A stretch of DNA of 64,000 nucleotides, taken from Halomonas sp. McH1-25 (GTDB lineage Bacteria; Pseudomonadota; Gammaproteobacteria; Pseudomonadales; Halomonadaceae). The translations under genes and the position numbers were made by a program. Below the pieces are notes generated by a model, which did not search any database, had not been told where the DNA came from, and saw only the letters and a list, made by a program, of their open reading frames with translations. Where the stretch lies: assembly GCF_022348165.1 (NCBI RefSeq), contig NZ_JAKRFI010000009.1, positions 124,001-188,000 of the forward strand, given 5' to 3'. This document shows, one piece after another, positions 33,499 to 42,726 of the stretch. Position 1 is the stretch's first letter. Every line of letters begins with the position of its first letter.

Positions 33499-34014
33499 TC
33501 AGAAATTCGCAGTGGAGGTGAACAGGCCGACACGCAGGTCATTGGCCTGGTATATCTCATTACCGTCGACAGCCACCGTGCCGTCGGCGATACCTAGAAT
33601 CAGCCGGCGCGTGATTATCCGCTTCACGTGAATGTGATAGGTAACCTTGTCGGCGTCGGGCATGATCTGGCCCGAGAACTTGACCTCGCCGCAGCCTAGT
33701 GCGCGGCCGCGTCCCGGATGGCTCAGCCAGCCGAGATAGAAACCGACCAGCTGCCACATGGCATCCAGGCCCAGGCAGCCGGGCATGACCGGGTCGCCGG
33801 GAAAGTGGCAATCGAAGAACCACAGGTCAGGGCGGATATCCAGTTCGGCCACCAGTTCCCCCTTGCCATGCTTGCCGCCATCCTCGTGGATACGGGTGAT
33901 GCGGTCGAGCATCAGCATATTGGGGGCTGGCAGTTGGGCATTGCCTGGGCCGAACAGATCGCCTCTGCTGCATGCCAGCAGCTCTTCGTAGCTAAAGGAG
34001 TGTTGCTTGGTCAC
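33499..34014 (-). CDS. fabA: FabA, 3-hydroxydecanoyl-ACP dehydratase/isomerase
   Basis: 171 residues from GTG 34014, matching the 172 of E. coli FabA. The catalytic His is in the [21 protein letters not shown] block (about 70) and the active-site Asp in the last motif; the hot-dog fold helix [14 protein letters not shown] is evident. The enzyme dehydrates 3-hydroxydecanoyl-ACP and isomerises the double bond, the branch point to unsaturated fatty acids. An upstream in-frame ATG at 34044 would add ten residues and has no clear ribosome binding site. Confidence 0.95.
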   Translation of the reverse strand: MTKQHSFSYEELLACSRGDLFGPGNAQLPAPNMLMLDRITRIHEDGGKHGKGELVAELDIRPDLWFFDCHFPGDPVMPGCLGLDAMWQLVGFYLGWLSHPGRGRALGCGEVKFSGQIMPDADKVTYHIHVKRIITRRLILGIADGTVAVDGNEIYQANDLRVGLFTSTANF

Positions 34015-34211
34015 TGAATCGTTCCGAGAGTCAGAATTGAGCATCGTGCGCCCTGCGCAGACGCGCCTAGTCTACTGGTAGCGCGTGGCGAATGCACGCC
34101 ATGCGGATTACTACTGACGGCATTTTGCGACATGTCAATCACCTTAGTTCGCTGCTCGGGTCGGCGCAACGCCAGCCGTTGACCGCTTTCGGCTTGCGCC
34201 CAACTTCCTCT

Positions 34212-34229
34212 GCGGGGCATGATGCCCGC
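34212..34229. promoter_or_regulatory. Near-perfect palindrome before the GGDEF/EAL gene
   Basis: GCGGGGCATGATGCCCGC, with two seven-to-eight base arms, ends about 35 bases before the start codon at 34264. This position suits an operator or the 5' hairpin of the leader. Which protein, if any, binds is unknown. Confidence 0.35.
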
Positions 34230-34263
34230 TTATGTCGGCTGCCGAACCCAACGACGAGATACC

Positions 34264-36096
34264 ATGTGGCCCTCCTTTTCGCTTAATCGACCCCTGGCCT
34301 GGATGGGCCTGGCTGCCCTGATGGCAATGGCCTGGCTGCCATTTGCCTCGCTGCGTCTGGCGTGCCTGGCCATCGTGATCGTCGGCCTGGTCGACTGCTG
34401 GCGCCAGGTGCGCCGTGAGCATCGCCGGCGCCGGCTGAGCGAGGAAGCACTCAAGCTTTCCGAGGATGGGGTTGTCATCACGGATGACCGCAATCGTATC
34501 GTGACCGTCAACCCGGCCTTCACTCAAATCACCGGCTATACCCATGACGAAGTGCGCGGCCTCGACTCGTCAGCCCTCTCGGCGGGGCGTCACGACAAGG
34601 CGTTCTATGACCGCTACTGGCAGACGCTTCATGCCACCGGACGCTGGGAGGGCGAGATCTGGAACCAGCGCAAGCATGGAGATCAGTTCCCCGAGTGGTT
34701 GCGGGTTCAGTCCTGCCCCGACGAACGCGGGCACGTCAGCCACTACGTGGGCTTGTTCACCGACATTTCACGCCATAAGGCCCGCGAGCAGGACCTGCGT
34801 CGTATCGGTTTCGAGGATCCGCTGACCGGCCTGCCCAATCGCCGCCGCCTGCACGACATGCTGACATCGCGACTCCAGCGCCTGCGTGCCGGCGAGGGGC
34901 TCGATCTGGCGCTGATCGACATCGACGGCTTCAAGGCGGTCAATGACGGCCTGGGGGTGGACAACGGCGACCGCCTGTTGGCGCGCTTCGGCCAGCGTCT
35001 CGCCGCCTTCGTGGCCGGTGGCGTGGTCGGACGCCTGGGCGGCGACGAGTTCATGGTGATACGCACCACGACCTTCGACGATCACGAGAAGTGGATTGCC
35101 AGCCTGCGCGAGCACCTGAGCGAACCCTTCGAACTCAACGGCAACTCCCTGCGCCTGGGTCTGACCATCGGCAGTTGCCGTGCGCCGGAGGATGGCGGCG
35201 ATTCGGGGGTGCTTTTCCAGCGTCTGGAGTCGGCGCTCTACAGTGCCAAACGTCATGGCCGCAACCACGACCGCCGTTTTCGCCCCTCGCTCGAAGTCGC
35301 GGGAGATCGGCAGCTGGCATTGGTCAATGAGCTGAGACGTGCCTTGGCACAGGGCGGCCAGCTCGAACTCTTCTATCAGACCCAGCATCGCCTGGTCGAT
35401 GGCGCGCTGGTGGGGATGGAGGCGTTGCTGCGCTGGCGCCATCCGGAGCAGGGCATGATCTCGCCGGCCGATTTCATTCCGTTGGCCGAACGCCATGGTC
35501 TGATGACTGCCTTGGGCAATTGGGTCATCGAGCGCGCCGTCGCGCAGCAGGCAAGCTGGCGTGCCAGTGGCATGCCGCGCGTACCCATCTGGGTGAACAT
35601 CTCTGCACTGCAGCTGATTCAGGGCGATCTGGAATCGCGGTTGGCCGCGGCATTAGCGCAGCACAAGGTGCCGGCGAGCATGTTGGGGCTGGAGCTGACC
35701 GAGTCGGTGTTACTCGATGAACGTGCCGGCGATATCTCCCCGCGTCTCGAGGCGCTACGACATCAGGGGCATCAGATCGCCATCGACGACTTCGGTACCG
35801 GTTACTCCTCCATGGCCTACCTGAAGCGCTTGCCCGTCGACAAGCTCAAGCTCGACCGCGCCTTTATCCAGGCTCTGCCCGATGACCGTGCCGATGCCGC
35901 CATCGTCGTGGCGGTACTGGCCATGGCACGCGGCCTGCACCTGGACGTAGTGGCCGAAGGTGTAGAAACTCAGGCCCAGTGCGACTTTCTCATCGAGCAT
36001 GGCTGCCCGTTGACCCAGGGCTTCCTGTTCGCCCGCCCCGAGTCGGTCACGGCGATCGAGGCGCGCTATCTCAACGCCTCCCAGCCGATCAACTGA
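34264..36096 (+). CDS. PAS-GGDEF-EAL c-di-GMP signalling protein
   Basis: About 610 residues. Two membrane helices at the N terminus (10-50), then a PAS domain (about 60-170; SEDGVVITDDRNRIVTVNPAF), a GGDEF domain with intact RLGGDEF (about 262) and an EAL domain with intact MEALLRW, ELTES, DDFGTGYSS, KLDRAFI and EGVET motifs. Both cyclase and phosphodiesterase activities are possible on motif evidence; net output cannot be told. ATG 34264 is chosen as the first codon compatible with the membrane segment; an upstream ATG at 34219 gives an unlikely hydrophilic extension. Monocistronic and divergent from fabA. Confidence 0.92.
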   Translation: MWPSFSLNRPLAWMGLAALMAMAWLPFASLRLACLAIVIVGLVDCWRQVRREHRRRRLSEEALKLSEDGVVITDDRNRIVTVNPAFTQITGYTHDEVRGLDSSALSAGRHDKAFYDRYWQTLHATGRWEGEIWNQRKHGDQFPEWLRVQSCPDERGHVSHYVGLFTDISRHKAREQDLRRIGFEDPLTGLPNRRRLHDMLTSRLQRLRAGEGLDLALIDIDGFKAVNDGLGVDNGDRLLARFGQRLAAFVAGGVVGRLGGDEFMVIRTTTFDDHEKWIASLREHLSEPFELNGNSLRLGLTIGSCRAPEDGGDSGVLFQRLESALYSAKRHGRNHDRRFRPSLEVAGDRQLALVNELRRALAQGGQLELFYQTQHRLVDGALVGMEALLRWRHPEQGMISPADFIPLAERHGLMTALGNWVIERAVAQQASWRASGMPRVPIWVNISALQLIQGDLESRLAAALAQHKVPASMLGLELTESVLLDERAGDISPRLEALRHQGHQIAIDDFGTGYSSMAYLKRLPVDKLKLDRAFIQALPDDRADAAIVVAVLAMARGLHLDVVAEGVETQAQCDFLIEHGCPLTQGFLFARPESVTAIEARYLNASQPIN

Positions 36097-36158
36097 GCGA
36101 GCCTGGCGTAGTGATCTAGTGACGCTAGCCGCTCTGTCCCCCCCCGGATAGCCACCAC

Positions 36159-37577
36159 TCAGGACGAGCTCTGCAGCGACTTGAAGGCATCCAGGACGCG
36201 TTCACGCGCCGCCTTGTGATCGACGAGGGGAGGCGAGTAGCCGAGTGCCTCGCGCTGCTCTCGGGACGGGTCATGGCGGGCTTTCTCGGGGAGTTCCGCC
36301 AACTCGGGGAGGAATTCGGCGATGAACGTGCCGCTGGCATCGAAGCGCCGTGACTGTGTCATGGGATTGAATATCCGGAAATAGGGCGCTGCATCGGTTC
36401 CCGTCGAGGCGGCCCATTGCCACCCCCCGTTGTTGGACGCGAATTCGCCATCGACTAGGTGTTCGAGGAAGAAGGCTTCGCCGCGTCGCCAGTCGATCAG
36501 TAGATGCTTGCTAAGGAACATGGCGGTGACCATGCGTAGCCGATTGTGCATCCACCCCGTCGTCACCAGTTGGCGCATGGCGGCATCGATGAGCGGGTAG
36601 CCGGTGCGTCCCTCGCACCAGGCCCGGAAGCCTTCGTTGTCGTCCCGCCAGGGCAGGTTCGCCGTGTGCGCCTGAAAGGGGCGATAGCGGCATACCTCGG
36701 GAAAGCCAAAGGCAATGTGCTGATAGAACTCCCGCCAGATCAGTTCGTTGACCCAGCTGGTCAGCCCGGCGTCGCCATCGGCCAGTTGACCGCCGTTCTC
36801 GCTCATGACTGCCTGTAGGCACTGACGATGGGAAATCATTCCCAGGGCCAGGTAAGGCGAAAGCTCACTGGTGCCAGGCACCGAGGGCAGATCGCGAGCG
36901 TCGCGATAATGGCGGGCACGGTAGCGTAGAAAGCGCGCGAGCCGGTCGGCGGCGGCGTCCTGGCCGGCGGGCCAGAGGACAGGGTCGATGGGCTGAACGA
37001 AGCCATCAGGTAGCTTGGGTAGGGGATCGCTATCGAGCTTCAGGCGTGCCTGAGGCGCCGGGGTATCGCGTAGGGCCAGGCGTTGGTGATCTATTGCACG
37101 GTGCCAGGCCTTGGCGAATGGAGTAAAGACACGGTAGTACTCATTTTTACCGGTGAGCAGTTCGCCTGGAGCGAAGGCCACGGCATCGGTATGCGCTTGG
37201 GCATCTAGCCCGGCCTGCCGGAAAGCCTCGGCGACGGCCTGATCGCGACGCCATTCGTTAAGTGGATATTCGCGATTGAAATGCAACGAGGCGATGTCAT
37301 GCTCACGTGCCAGCGTCAGCAGCATCTCCGGGGCCTCTTCGAAGCGAGCAATGCTGCGTTGCAATAGCGGAATGTTCAGGCCGTTGAGGGCGTCACCCAA
37401 CGCCTCGACGCCGCGTCGCCAAAAATCGATCTTGTTGGCGCCATGGCCATGCTCCCGCCACTGAGGGGCGCAATGCAGGAACACGGCGATTACCGGTCCC
37501 TTTGCCGCTGCGGCGGCCAGGGCCGTGTTGTCGAACGTGCGCAGATCGCTGCGAAACCAGACGAGTTGGCGAGCCAT
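36159..37577 (-). CDS. phrB: Deoxyribodipyrimidine photolyase PhrB
   Basis: 472 residues, the standard class I CPD photolyase length. Starts LVWFRSDLRTFDN. FAD-binding region contains LSPYLALGMISHRQ, NELIWREFYQH, RTGYPLIDAAMRQL, WMHNRLRM and the DWRRGEAFF helix near the end, including the Trp residues of the electron-transfer chain. It repairs cyclobutane pyrimidine dimers with blue light. It follows the MerR-type regulator gene by 23 bases on the same strand, so the two form an operon under the light-type operator at 38608. Confidence 0.95.
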   Translation of the reverse strand: MARQLVWFRSDLRTFDNTALAAAAAKGPVIAVFLHCAPQWREHGHGANKIDFWRRGVEALGDALNGLNIPLLQRSIARFEEAPEMLLTLAREHDIASLHFNREYPLNEWRRDQAVAEAFRQAGLDAQAHTDAVAFAPGELLTGKNEYYRVFTPFAKAWHRAIDHQRLALRDTPAPQARLKLDSDPLPKLPDGFVQPIDPVLWPAGQDAAADRLARFLRYRARHYRDARDLPSVPGTSELSPYLALGMISHRQCLQAVMSENGGQLADGDAGLTSWVNELIWREFYQHIAFGFPEVCRYRPFQAHTANLPWRDDNEGFRAWCEGRTGYPLIDAAMRQLVTTGWMHNRLRMVTAMFLSKHLLIDWRRGEAFFLEHLVDGEFASNNGGWQWAASTGTDAAPYFRIFNPMTQSRRFDASGTFIAEFLPELAELPEKARHDPSREQREALGYSPPLVDHKAARERVLDAFKSLQSSS

Positions 37578-37600
37578 CGCTGAGTTCCTGCCCTGGGAAA

Positions 37601-38515
37601 TTACTGATTGAGGAGCGGGCCCAGTCGACTGGCCGATTGCACGGGGTCTTCGCCTAGCGTTTCCAGGCCACTGCTTGCGAGTTCCGCTGCACGGATGCGT
37701 GTCACGGGGCCAGCCAGGCAGATGGGCGTGGTTAGCTGTCCGGCCAGGCGAGGCAGTTGGCGGCGCATCAGATCGGAGCGTTCTGCCTGGGCGCTGACCA
37801 GCACCACGGCGGCAACATGCAGGCGGTCCACGGCAAGAGACAGTTCGTTGAGCGGCGGAACGCTGTCCAGCAACACCACCCGATACCCTTCGTGCGAGGC
37901 GGCTAGCGCCAGTAACAGCACGCCCAGCTGGCTGGTTTCCTCGGGCAGTCGCGCCAGCAGCAAGCGAGGACCGCGGGCCACATAATTGGCGTGGTAGAGA
38001 CGAGTCCCTATCCGGGTGCGCAGAAAGGCCTCAAGCAAGCTGCGCTGCAGCCCGTTCCCTAGTTTGTCGCTCCAACCGTCTTCGAGCTGGGCAAGAGCGG
38101 GTTGCCAGAGTTCGGTCAAGGCGACATTGACCGGATAGAGCGCCAGGCTCTGGTTGAATAACGCTTCGAGTCTCGGCAGATCGAGCGCCTCCACGGCAAC
38201 CATGAGCTGCTGACGCTGACTGACCCAGTCGCCACTTTCGGTATCGGGGGCAGGCGTGGCGGCTTCTGGCTGATCGATCAGGTCACGAACCTGGCTGACC
38301 GGAACGCCCCGGCCGAGCCATTGCAGAATGCGCTCGATGCGGGCGATATCGTCGCGGGCATAAAGACGATGTCCCTTGGGGGTTCGCTGAGGGCGAATCA
38401 GCCCGTAGCGGCGCTCCCAGGCACGCAGGGTGACCGAGTTGACGCCGGTCAATCGGGACACTTCGCGTATTGGGTAAAGCGGCGCATCGGCCGGATTCAT
38501 CGCCTTATCGTTCAT
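37601..38515 (-). CDS. MerR-family regulator with degenerate B12-binding domain (LitR/CarH relative)
   Basis: 304 residues from ATG 38515 (AGAGGAA upstream). The N-terminal MerR helix-turn-helix (PIREVSRLTGVNSVTLRAWERRYGLI) is followed by a helical B12-binding 2 domain and a Rossmann-like B12-binding fold. The family's lower cobalamin-ligand motif ExHxxG is ETSQLG here, with Ser in place of His, and the helical-domain His is also lost. So the protein likely does not bind adenosylcobalamin, like PplR-type partners that work with a B12-sensing paralogue. It adjoins phrB, as in Pseudomonas light-response clusters. Confidence 0.88.
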   Translation of the reverse strand: MNDKAMNPADAPLYPIREVSRLTGVNSVTLRAWERRYGLIRPQRTPKGHRLYARDDIARIERILQWLGRGVPVSQVRDLIDQPEAATPAPDTESGDWVSQRQQLMVAVEALDLPRLEALFNQSLALYPVNVALTELWQPALAQLEDGWSDKLGNGLQRSLLEAFLRTRIGTRLYHANYVARGPRLLLARLPEETSQLGVLLLALAASHEGYRVVLLDSVPPLNELSLAVDRLHVAAVVLVSAQAERSDLMRRQLPRLAGQLTTPICLAGPVTRIRAAELASSGLETLGEDPVQSASRLGPLLNQ

Positions 38516-38607
38516 GCACACGCATTCCTCTCGCTGGAAAAGCCTTGCTGCCGCGCCCTGGCGAGGCTGGCTGCTCGTTTTACCTCGACAAGTCGTGGTC
38601 ATTATTT

Positions 38608-38631
38608 TGTACAAGATGCTTGGATTGTACA
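38608..38631. promoter_or_regulatory. TGTACA-N12-TGTACA operator (LitR/PplR-like)
   Basis: Two perfect TGTACA boxes at 38608-38613 and 38626-38631 with a 12-base spacer, extended to TTGTACAA on each side. The arrangement matches the light-response MerR operator consensus T(G/A)TACA-N12-TGTACA as I recall it from Pseudomonas. Read toward the regulator gene, TTGTAC can also serve as the -35 and CAAAAT as the -10 with a 17-base spacer, so the bound protein would block the promoter. Confidence 0.8.
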
Positions 38632-38742
38632 ATCCTTGCGATCTTCAATGAGACCGGCGCAGCCAACGGTCATCGCAGCTAGACTTAGCAGATTAGCAGT
38701 TATGTAGAATATCTGTATAAATGCTGAGCAACTTGGAGCACC

Positions 38743-39639
38743 ATGCGAATTCTCATCACCGGAGGCAGTGGCTTCGTTGGGCAGCTGCTGTGTCGCTACC
38801 TTCAAGAGCGCGGCCATGCGTTGTCGGTCGTGTCCCGATCACCGGACAAGGCGCGCCGGCACCTGCCTGCCGGCTGCGACATCCGCCAGCATGTACTCGA
38901 TTTCGTGGATACGTCACCTGACGCCATCGTCAATCTGGCGGGCGAATCGATCGCCGGACGGCGCTGGAGCGAGGCGCAGAAGCAGCGTCTGCTCGACTCC
39001 CGGCTGGGGATCACACACGATCTCGTGACGTTGTGCGCACGACTGCCGACGCCACCCAAGGTCATGGTCTCTGGCTCGGCCATGGGCTATTACGGCGACC
39101 AGGGCCAGCGTTCCGTCGACGAGGACACCGAACCCCATGACGAATTCGCCCATCGGTTATGTGCCGAATGGGAAACGGCGGCACGCGGCGCCGAGCGTTA
39201 CGATGTCAGGGTGGCACTGCTGCGTACTGGCTTGGTACTGGACGCCGATGGCGGCGCGTTGCAGAAGATGCTGCCCGCCTTTCGGCTGGGCCTGGGTGGG
39301 CGTATGGGCGGCGGGCGGCAGTTCATGCCGTGGATTCACCGTCTCGATCTGGTGCGCAGCATCGAGTACCTATTGCGAGAGACAACGTTGAAGGGTCCTT
39401 TCAATGGCTCGGCGCCGCGCCCCGTGACCAATGCCGAGTTCACGCGCACCCTGGCCAAGCATGTGCAGCGCCCGGCACTGGTGCCTGCGCCGGCACCGCT
39501 CTTGAAACTGGCCCTGGGCGAAATGTCCCGACTGTTGTTGACCGGGGCCGACATGCGGCCCCGGCGGCTCGAGGCGGCGGGGTTCACCTTCCTCTATCCG
39601 ACACTGGACGAAGCGCTCACTGCCATTTTGGGACGCTGA
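38743..39639 (+). CDS. TIGR01777-family (YfcH-like) NAD(P)-dependent epimerase
   Basis: 298 residues. The extended SDR cofactor motif GGSGFVGQLL is at residues 7-16. It has the VNLAGESIAG.RW signature of TIGR01777/YfcH proteins, then SGSAMGYYG (YxxxK variant), RTGLVLDADGGALQKM, GGRMGGGRQFMPWIHRLDLV and the C-terminal DUF1731 segment RPRRLEAAGF. Substrate unknown. It diverges from the MerR/phrB operon and shares its intergenic operator, so it may be light-controlled too; that is inference. Confidence 0.9.
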   Translation: MRILITGGSGFVGQLLCRYLQERGHALSVVSRSPDKARRHLPAGCDIRQHVLDFVDTSPDAIVNLAGESIAGRRWSEAQKQRLLDSRLGITHDLVTLCARLPTPPKVMVSGSAMGYYGDQGQRSVDEDTEPHDEFAHRLCAEWETAARGAERYDVRVALLRTGLVLDADGGALQKMLPAFRLGLGGRMGGGRQFMPWIHRLDLVRSIEYLLRETTLKGPFNGSAPRPVTNAEFTRTLAKHVQRPALVPAPAPLLKLALGEMSRLLLTGADMRPRRLEAAGFTFLYPTLDEALTAILGR

Positions 39640-39643
39640 ACCG

Positions 39644-42580
39644 CTAACGCCGTGTTTCGTTATCCACGGTCACGATCACCCGCACGGCGTCCAGGCGCAG
39701 ACGGGTACCCTCGATGGCTGCGTCGAGGGCCTGACGCTCGTCGCGCAGGGCCTGGATCTCATCGTCACGGACCGCCGGATTGTGCCGGGCAAGCGCTTGC
39801 AGACGAGTGAGTTCGCTGTCGAGCTCGTCACGCATGCGTCGTTGTGCCGTCTCGATGAGGCTCGGCAACTCGCGGTCGGCCTCACTCTCGCCTTGGACCA
39901 GCAGGTCGCGCAGTTGGTCGTGGCGTGACTTGATGAGATCGCGTGCTACGGCTTTCTTGACCTTCTGCAGGTTCTTGGCGAGGCCGGTGAAGGACACCTT
40001 ATCCGTCAGGTTGGCTCCGGATTCGTCGAGCAGCACGCGGATCGCCGTGGGCGGCAGGAAGCGATTGACGTGCAGGCGCGCCGGCGCCGGACAGTAGGTG
40101 CGAAACACCAGTTCCACCATCAGCCGGCCGGCGGGAATCGCCGGATGATTGAGCAGCGCCAGGGCGGTGTTGCCCATCGCACCGTCGAGTATGCGCCCCA
40201 GCATCTCGCGAACCAGCGGATGTTCCCAGGACAGGCGCTGTACATCGTCACGGGCCAGGGCACGGGCGCGTGAAGCGGTGGCCGTGAAGCCTTCCTCACC
40301 CTTCGCCAGGCCGGGCAGACCGTCCAGCATATGCGGGCCGGCGCGCAGATGAATCAGCTCGCCACCCAGGTCCTGACTGTCGATGCCGAAAATGTCGAAA
40401 GCCTGGTCGAGATAGCGCGGCAGCGCCTTGTCGGCATCCAGTTCGCGAATGGCGGCGGCGACGGACTCGGCGCGCTCGTGACGGCAGGCGTTGAGTTCCA
40501 GCAGGCGATTGCGCCCGGCGTCGCGTTCGGCCAGGCGCGCCTCGAACAGGGAGCGGGTCTCGGTGATGATCTCGTCGAGGCTCTCCGGGTCGAGCAGGGC
40601 ATCGGCCAGGGCGTCACCGAAGGCGTCGTACAAATCGCTGCCCACCCCATGAGGGGCGCTGAAGGCGTCCATTCCCTCGCGATACCAACGCAGCAGCCGC
40701 TCCCCCGGGCTGTCGGCAAAGACCGGCACATGCAGCTCAATGGCGTGGCGCTGGCCGATACGGTCGAGACGCCCGATGCGTTGTTCGAGCTGGTCGGGAT
40801 GCTGGGGCAGGTCGAACATCACCAGATGGCGACAGAACTGGAAATTGCGCCCTTCCGAGCCGATTTCCGAGCACACCATGACTTGACTGCCATCCTCCTC
40901 GTCGGCGAACTCGGCTGCCGCGCGGTCGCGCTCGACCAGTGTCATGCCCTCGTGGAATACCGGGGCGTGCATGCCACCCAGCACGCGCAGCGCTTCAGCC
41001 AGGTCGGTAGCGGTCTCGCGGTCGTGAGCAATGACCAGCACCTTGTCGCGGCCGGCGTCGGTGAGCAGCTCGAGCAGCCAAGTCACGCGTGGGTCGATCT
41101 GCCACCAGGGTTCGGCATTGAGCGGGTCGTCGGAGAGGGCCCGATAGGTGGCATCGAGGTACAGCACCACGTCGGGGTGGTCGAGGCCGGTCTCGATCAG
41201 CAGCTCGTCGAGCGCATCCTCGTCGCGGCTCAGCTTGCGCAGCAGACGCCGGTAGGCCGACGGCAGCTCCAGCGAGGCGACGTGGAGGTGGCGCTCGGGA
41301 AAGCCGGCAACGTGGCGACGGCTGTTGCGGAACATCACCCGGCCGGTGCCATGGCGGTCGAGTAGCTGCTCACGAAGTTGGCGGCGTGCGGCGGCACGCT
41401 GTTCTTCGCCGCTTTCGGCATCGATCAGGATGTCGAGCAGGGCTTGGCTATCGCTGTCGTCGATGACGCGGTCGACCGAGGTGAAGGCGTCGCTGTCGCC
41501 GGGCAACGTCTCGAGCGCGTCGATGGCGGTAGCGACATCGACGTAGCCCGTTTCCTCGGCCTTGAAGGCGACCAGGTCATGGTAACGGTCCGGATCGAGC
41601 AGACGCAGGCGGGCGAAATGGCTCTCCACGCCCATCTGTTCCGGCGTGGCGGTAAGCAGCAGCAAGCCGGGCACGGCATGGGACAACCGTTCGACACAGG
41701 CATAGCCCGGTCCACTGCCTTCGGGTGACCAATCCAGATGGTGTGCTTCGTCGACAATCAGCATGTCCCAGCGGCTGGCTTCTGCCTGGGACTGGCGGTG
41801 CGGGTTGGCGAACAGCCACTGTTGGCTGGCCAGGACCAACTGGCCGGTCTCGAAGGGATTGGCATCGCCGTAGGCCTGGCTCTGCTGCTCGTCGAGCAGG
41901 GTGACTTCCAGACCGAAGCGACGCAACAGCTCGACCAGCCATTGATGGGTGAGGCTGTCGGGCACCAGGATCAATGCGCGCTCGGCACGTCCGGTGAGCA
42001 GCAGGCGGTGCAGGATGAGCCCCGCCTCGATGGTCTTGCCCAGTCCCACCTCGTCGGCGAGCAGCACGCGCGGGGCGTGACGCCGCGAGACCTCATCGGC
42101 GATGTAGAGCTGATGGGCAATCAGATCGATCTTGGGACCGGCCAGGCCCAGCGCGGGGTTCTGCTCGATGCGATGGAAATGGTGCAAGGTGCGAAAGCGC
42201 AGGTCGAACCAGTCGTTGCGGTCGACCTGGCCGGTCAGCAGGCGGTCGCGTGCTTGATTGAACTGCATGCTGTCGGCGATCTGCGCTTCCGATAGCTCGC
42301 GCAGCTCGCCGTCGTCTGTCTCGCCGATATAGACGATCAGGCCGTCGATCTCCTTGATGTCGTCGACGATCAGTTGCCAGCCCTCGGCGGCATCGATGCG
42401 ATCGCCGCTACCGAAGACCACGCGGGTCAGCGGTGCCTGGCGCACGCTGTAGGTGCGCGTCTCCTGGCTGGCGGCGAACAGGACGGTCACGCTACGGAAA
42501 TCGACGTTCAGGATAGTGCCCAGGCCCAGTTCGGCCTCGCCGTCGCTGATCCAGCGCTGGCCGGGAATGAATTCGCTCAT
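39644..42580 (-). CDS. rapA: RapA (HepA), RNA polymerase-associated ATPase
   Basis: 978 residues, the family's usual size. SWI2/SNF2 translocase that recycles stalled RNA polymerase. N-terminal tudor-like/KOW region (residues 1-110) leads to the ATPase core: Walker A ADEVGLGKTIEAGLI (about 173), VDEAHHLDW as motif II, TATPEQ as motif III, and the helicase C half with SEIGSEGRNFQF and QRIGRLDRIGQ. Convergent to the epimerase gene, with four bases between stops. Confidence 0.96.
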   Translation of the reverse strand: MSEFIPGQRWISDGEAELGLGTILNVDFRSVTVLFAASQETRTYSVRQAPLTRVVFGSGDRIDAAEGWQLIVDDIKEIDGLIVYIGETDDGELRELSEAQIADSMQFNQARDRLLTGQVDRNDWFDLRFRTLHHFHRIEQNPALGLAGPKIDLIAHQLYIADEVSRRHAPRVLLADEVGLGKTIEAGLILHRLLLTGRAERALILVPDSLTHQWLVELLRRFGLEVTLLDEQQSQAYGDANPFETGQLVLASQQWLFANPHRQSQAEASRWDMLIVDEAHHLDWSPEGSGPGYACVERLSHAVPGLLLLTATPEQMGVESHFARLRLLDPDRYHDLVAFKAEETGYVDVATAIDALETLPGDSDAFTSVDRVIDDSDSQALLDILIDAESGEEQRAAARRQLREQLLDRHGTGRVMFRNSRRHVAGFPERHLHVASLELPSAYRRLLRKLSRDEDALDELLIETGLDHPDVVLYLDATYRALSDDPLNAEPWWQIDPRVTWLLELLTDAGRDKVLVIAHDRETATDLAEALRVLGGMHAPVFHEGMTLVERDRAAAEFADEEDGSQVMVCSEIGSEGRNFQFCRHLVMFDLPQHPDQLEQRIGRLDRIGQRHAIELHVPVFADSPGERLLRWYREGMDAFSAPHGVGSDLYDAFGDALADALLDPESLDEIITETRSLFEARLAERDAGRNRLLELNACRHERAESVAAAIRELDADKALPRYLDQAFDIFGIDSQDLGGELIHLRAGPHMLDGLPGLAKGEEGFTATASRARALARDDVQRLSWEHPLVREMLGRILDGAMGNTALALLNHPAIPAGRLMVELVFRTYCPAPARLHVNRFLPPTAIRVLLDESGANLTDKVSFTGLAKNLQKVKKAVARDLIKSRHDQLRDLLVQGESEADRELPSLIETAQRRMRDELDSELTRLQALARHNPAVRDDEIQALRDERQALDAAIEGTRLRLDAVRVIVTVDNETRR

Positions 42581-42726
42581 GGTGCCTCGATGCTCGAAAA
42601 ACGGTGCTCGCCCGTCGCAATCAACCCTGCCAAGCCGCGTTGGCAGCGACGGGGCGCGGTATCTTACAGGAAATGATGTAGACGATTAAGCGTTGTCGTG
42701 AGCTAGCTTCAAGGCGCGATCGGTGC

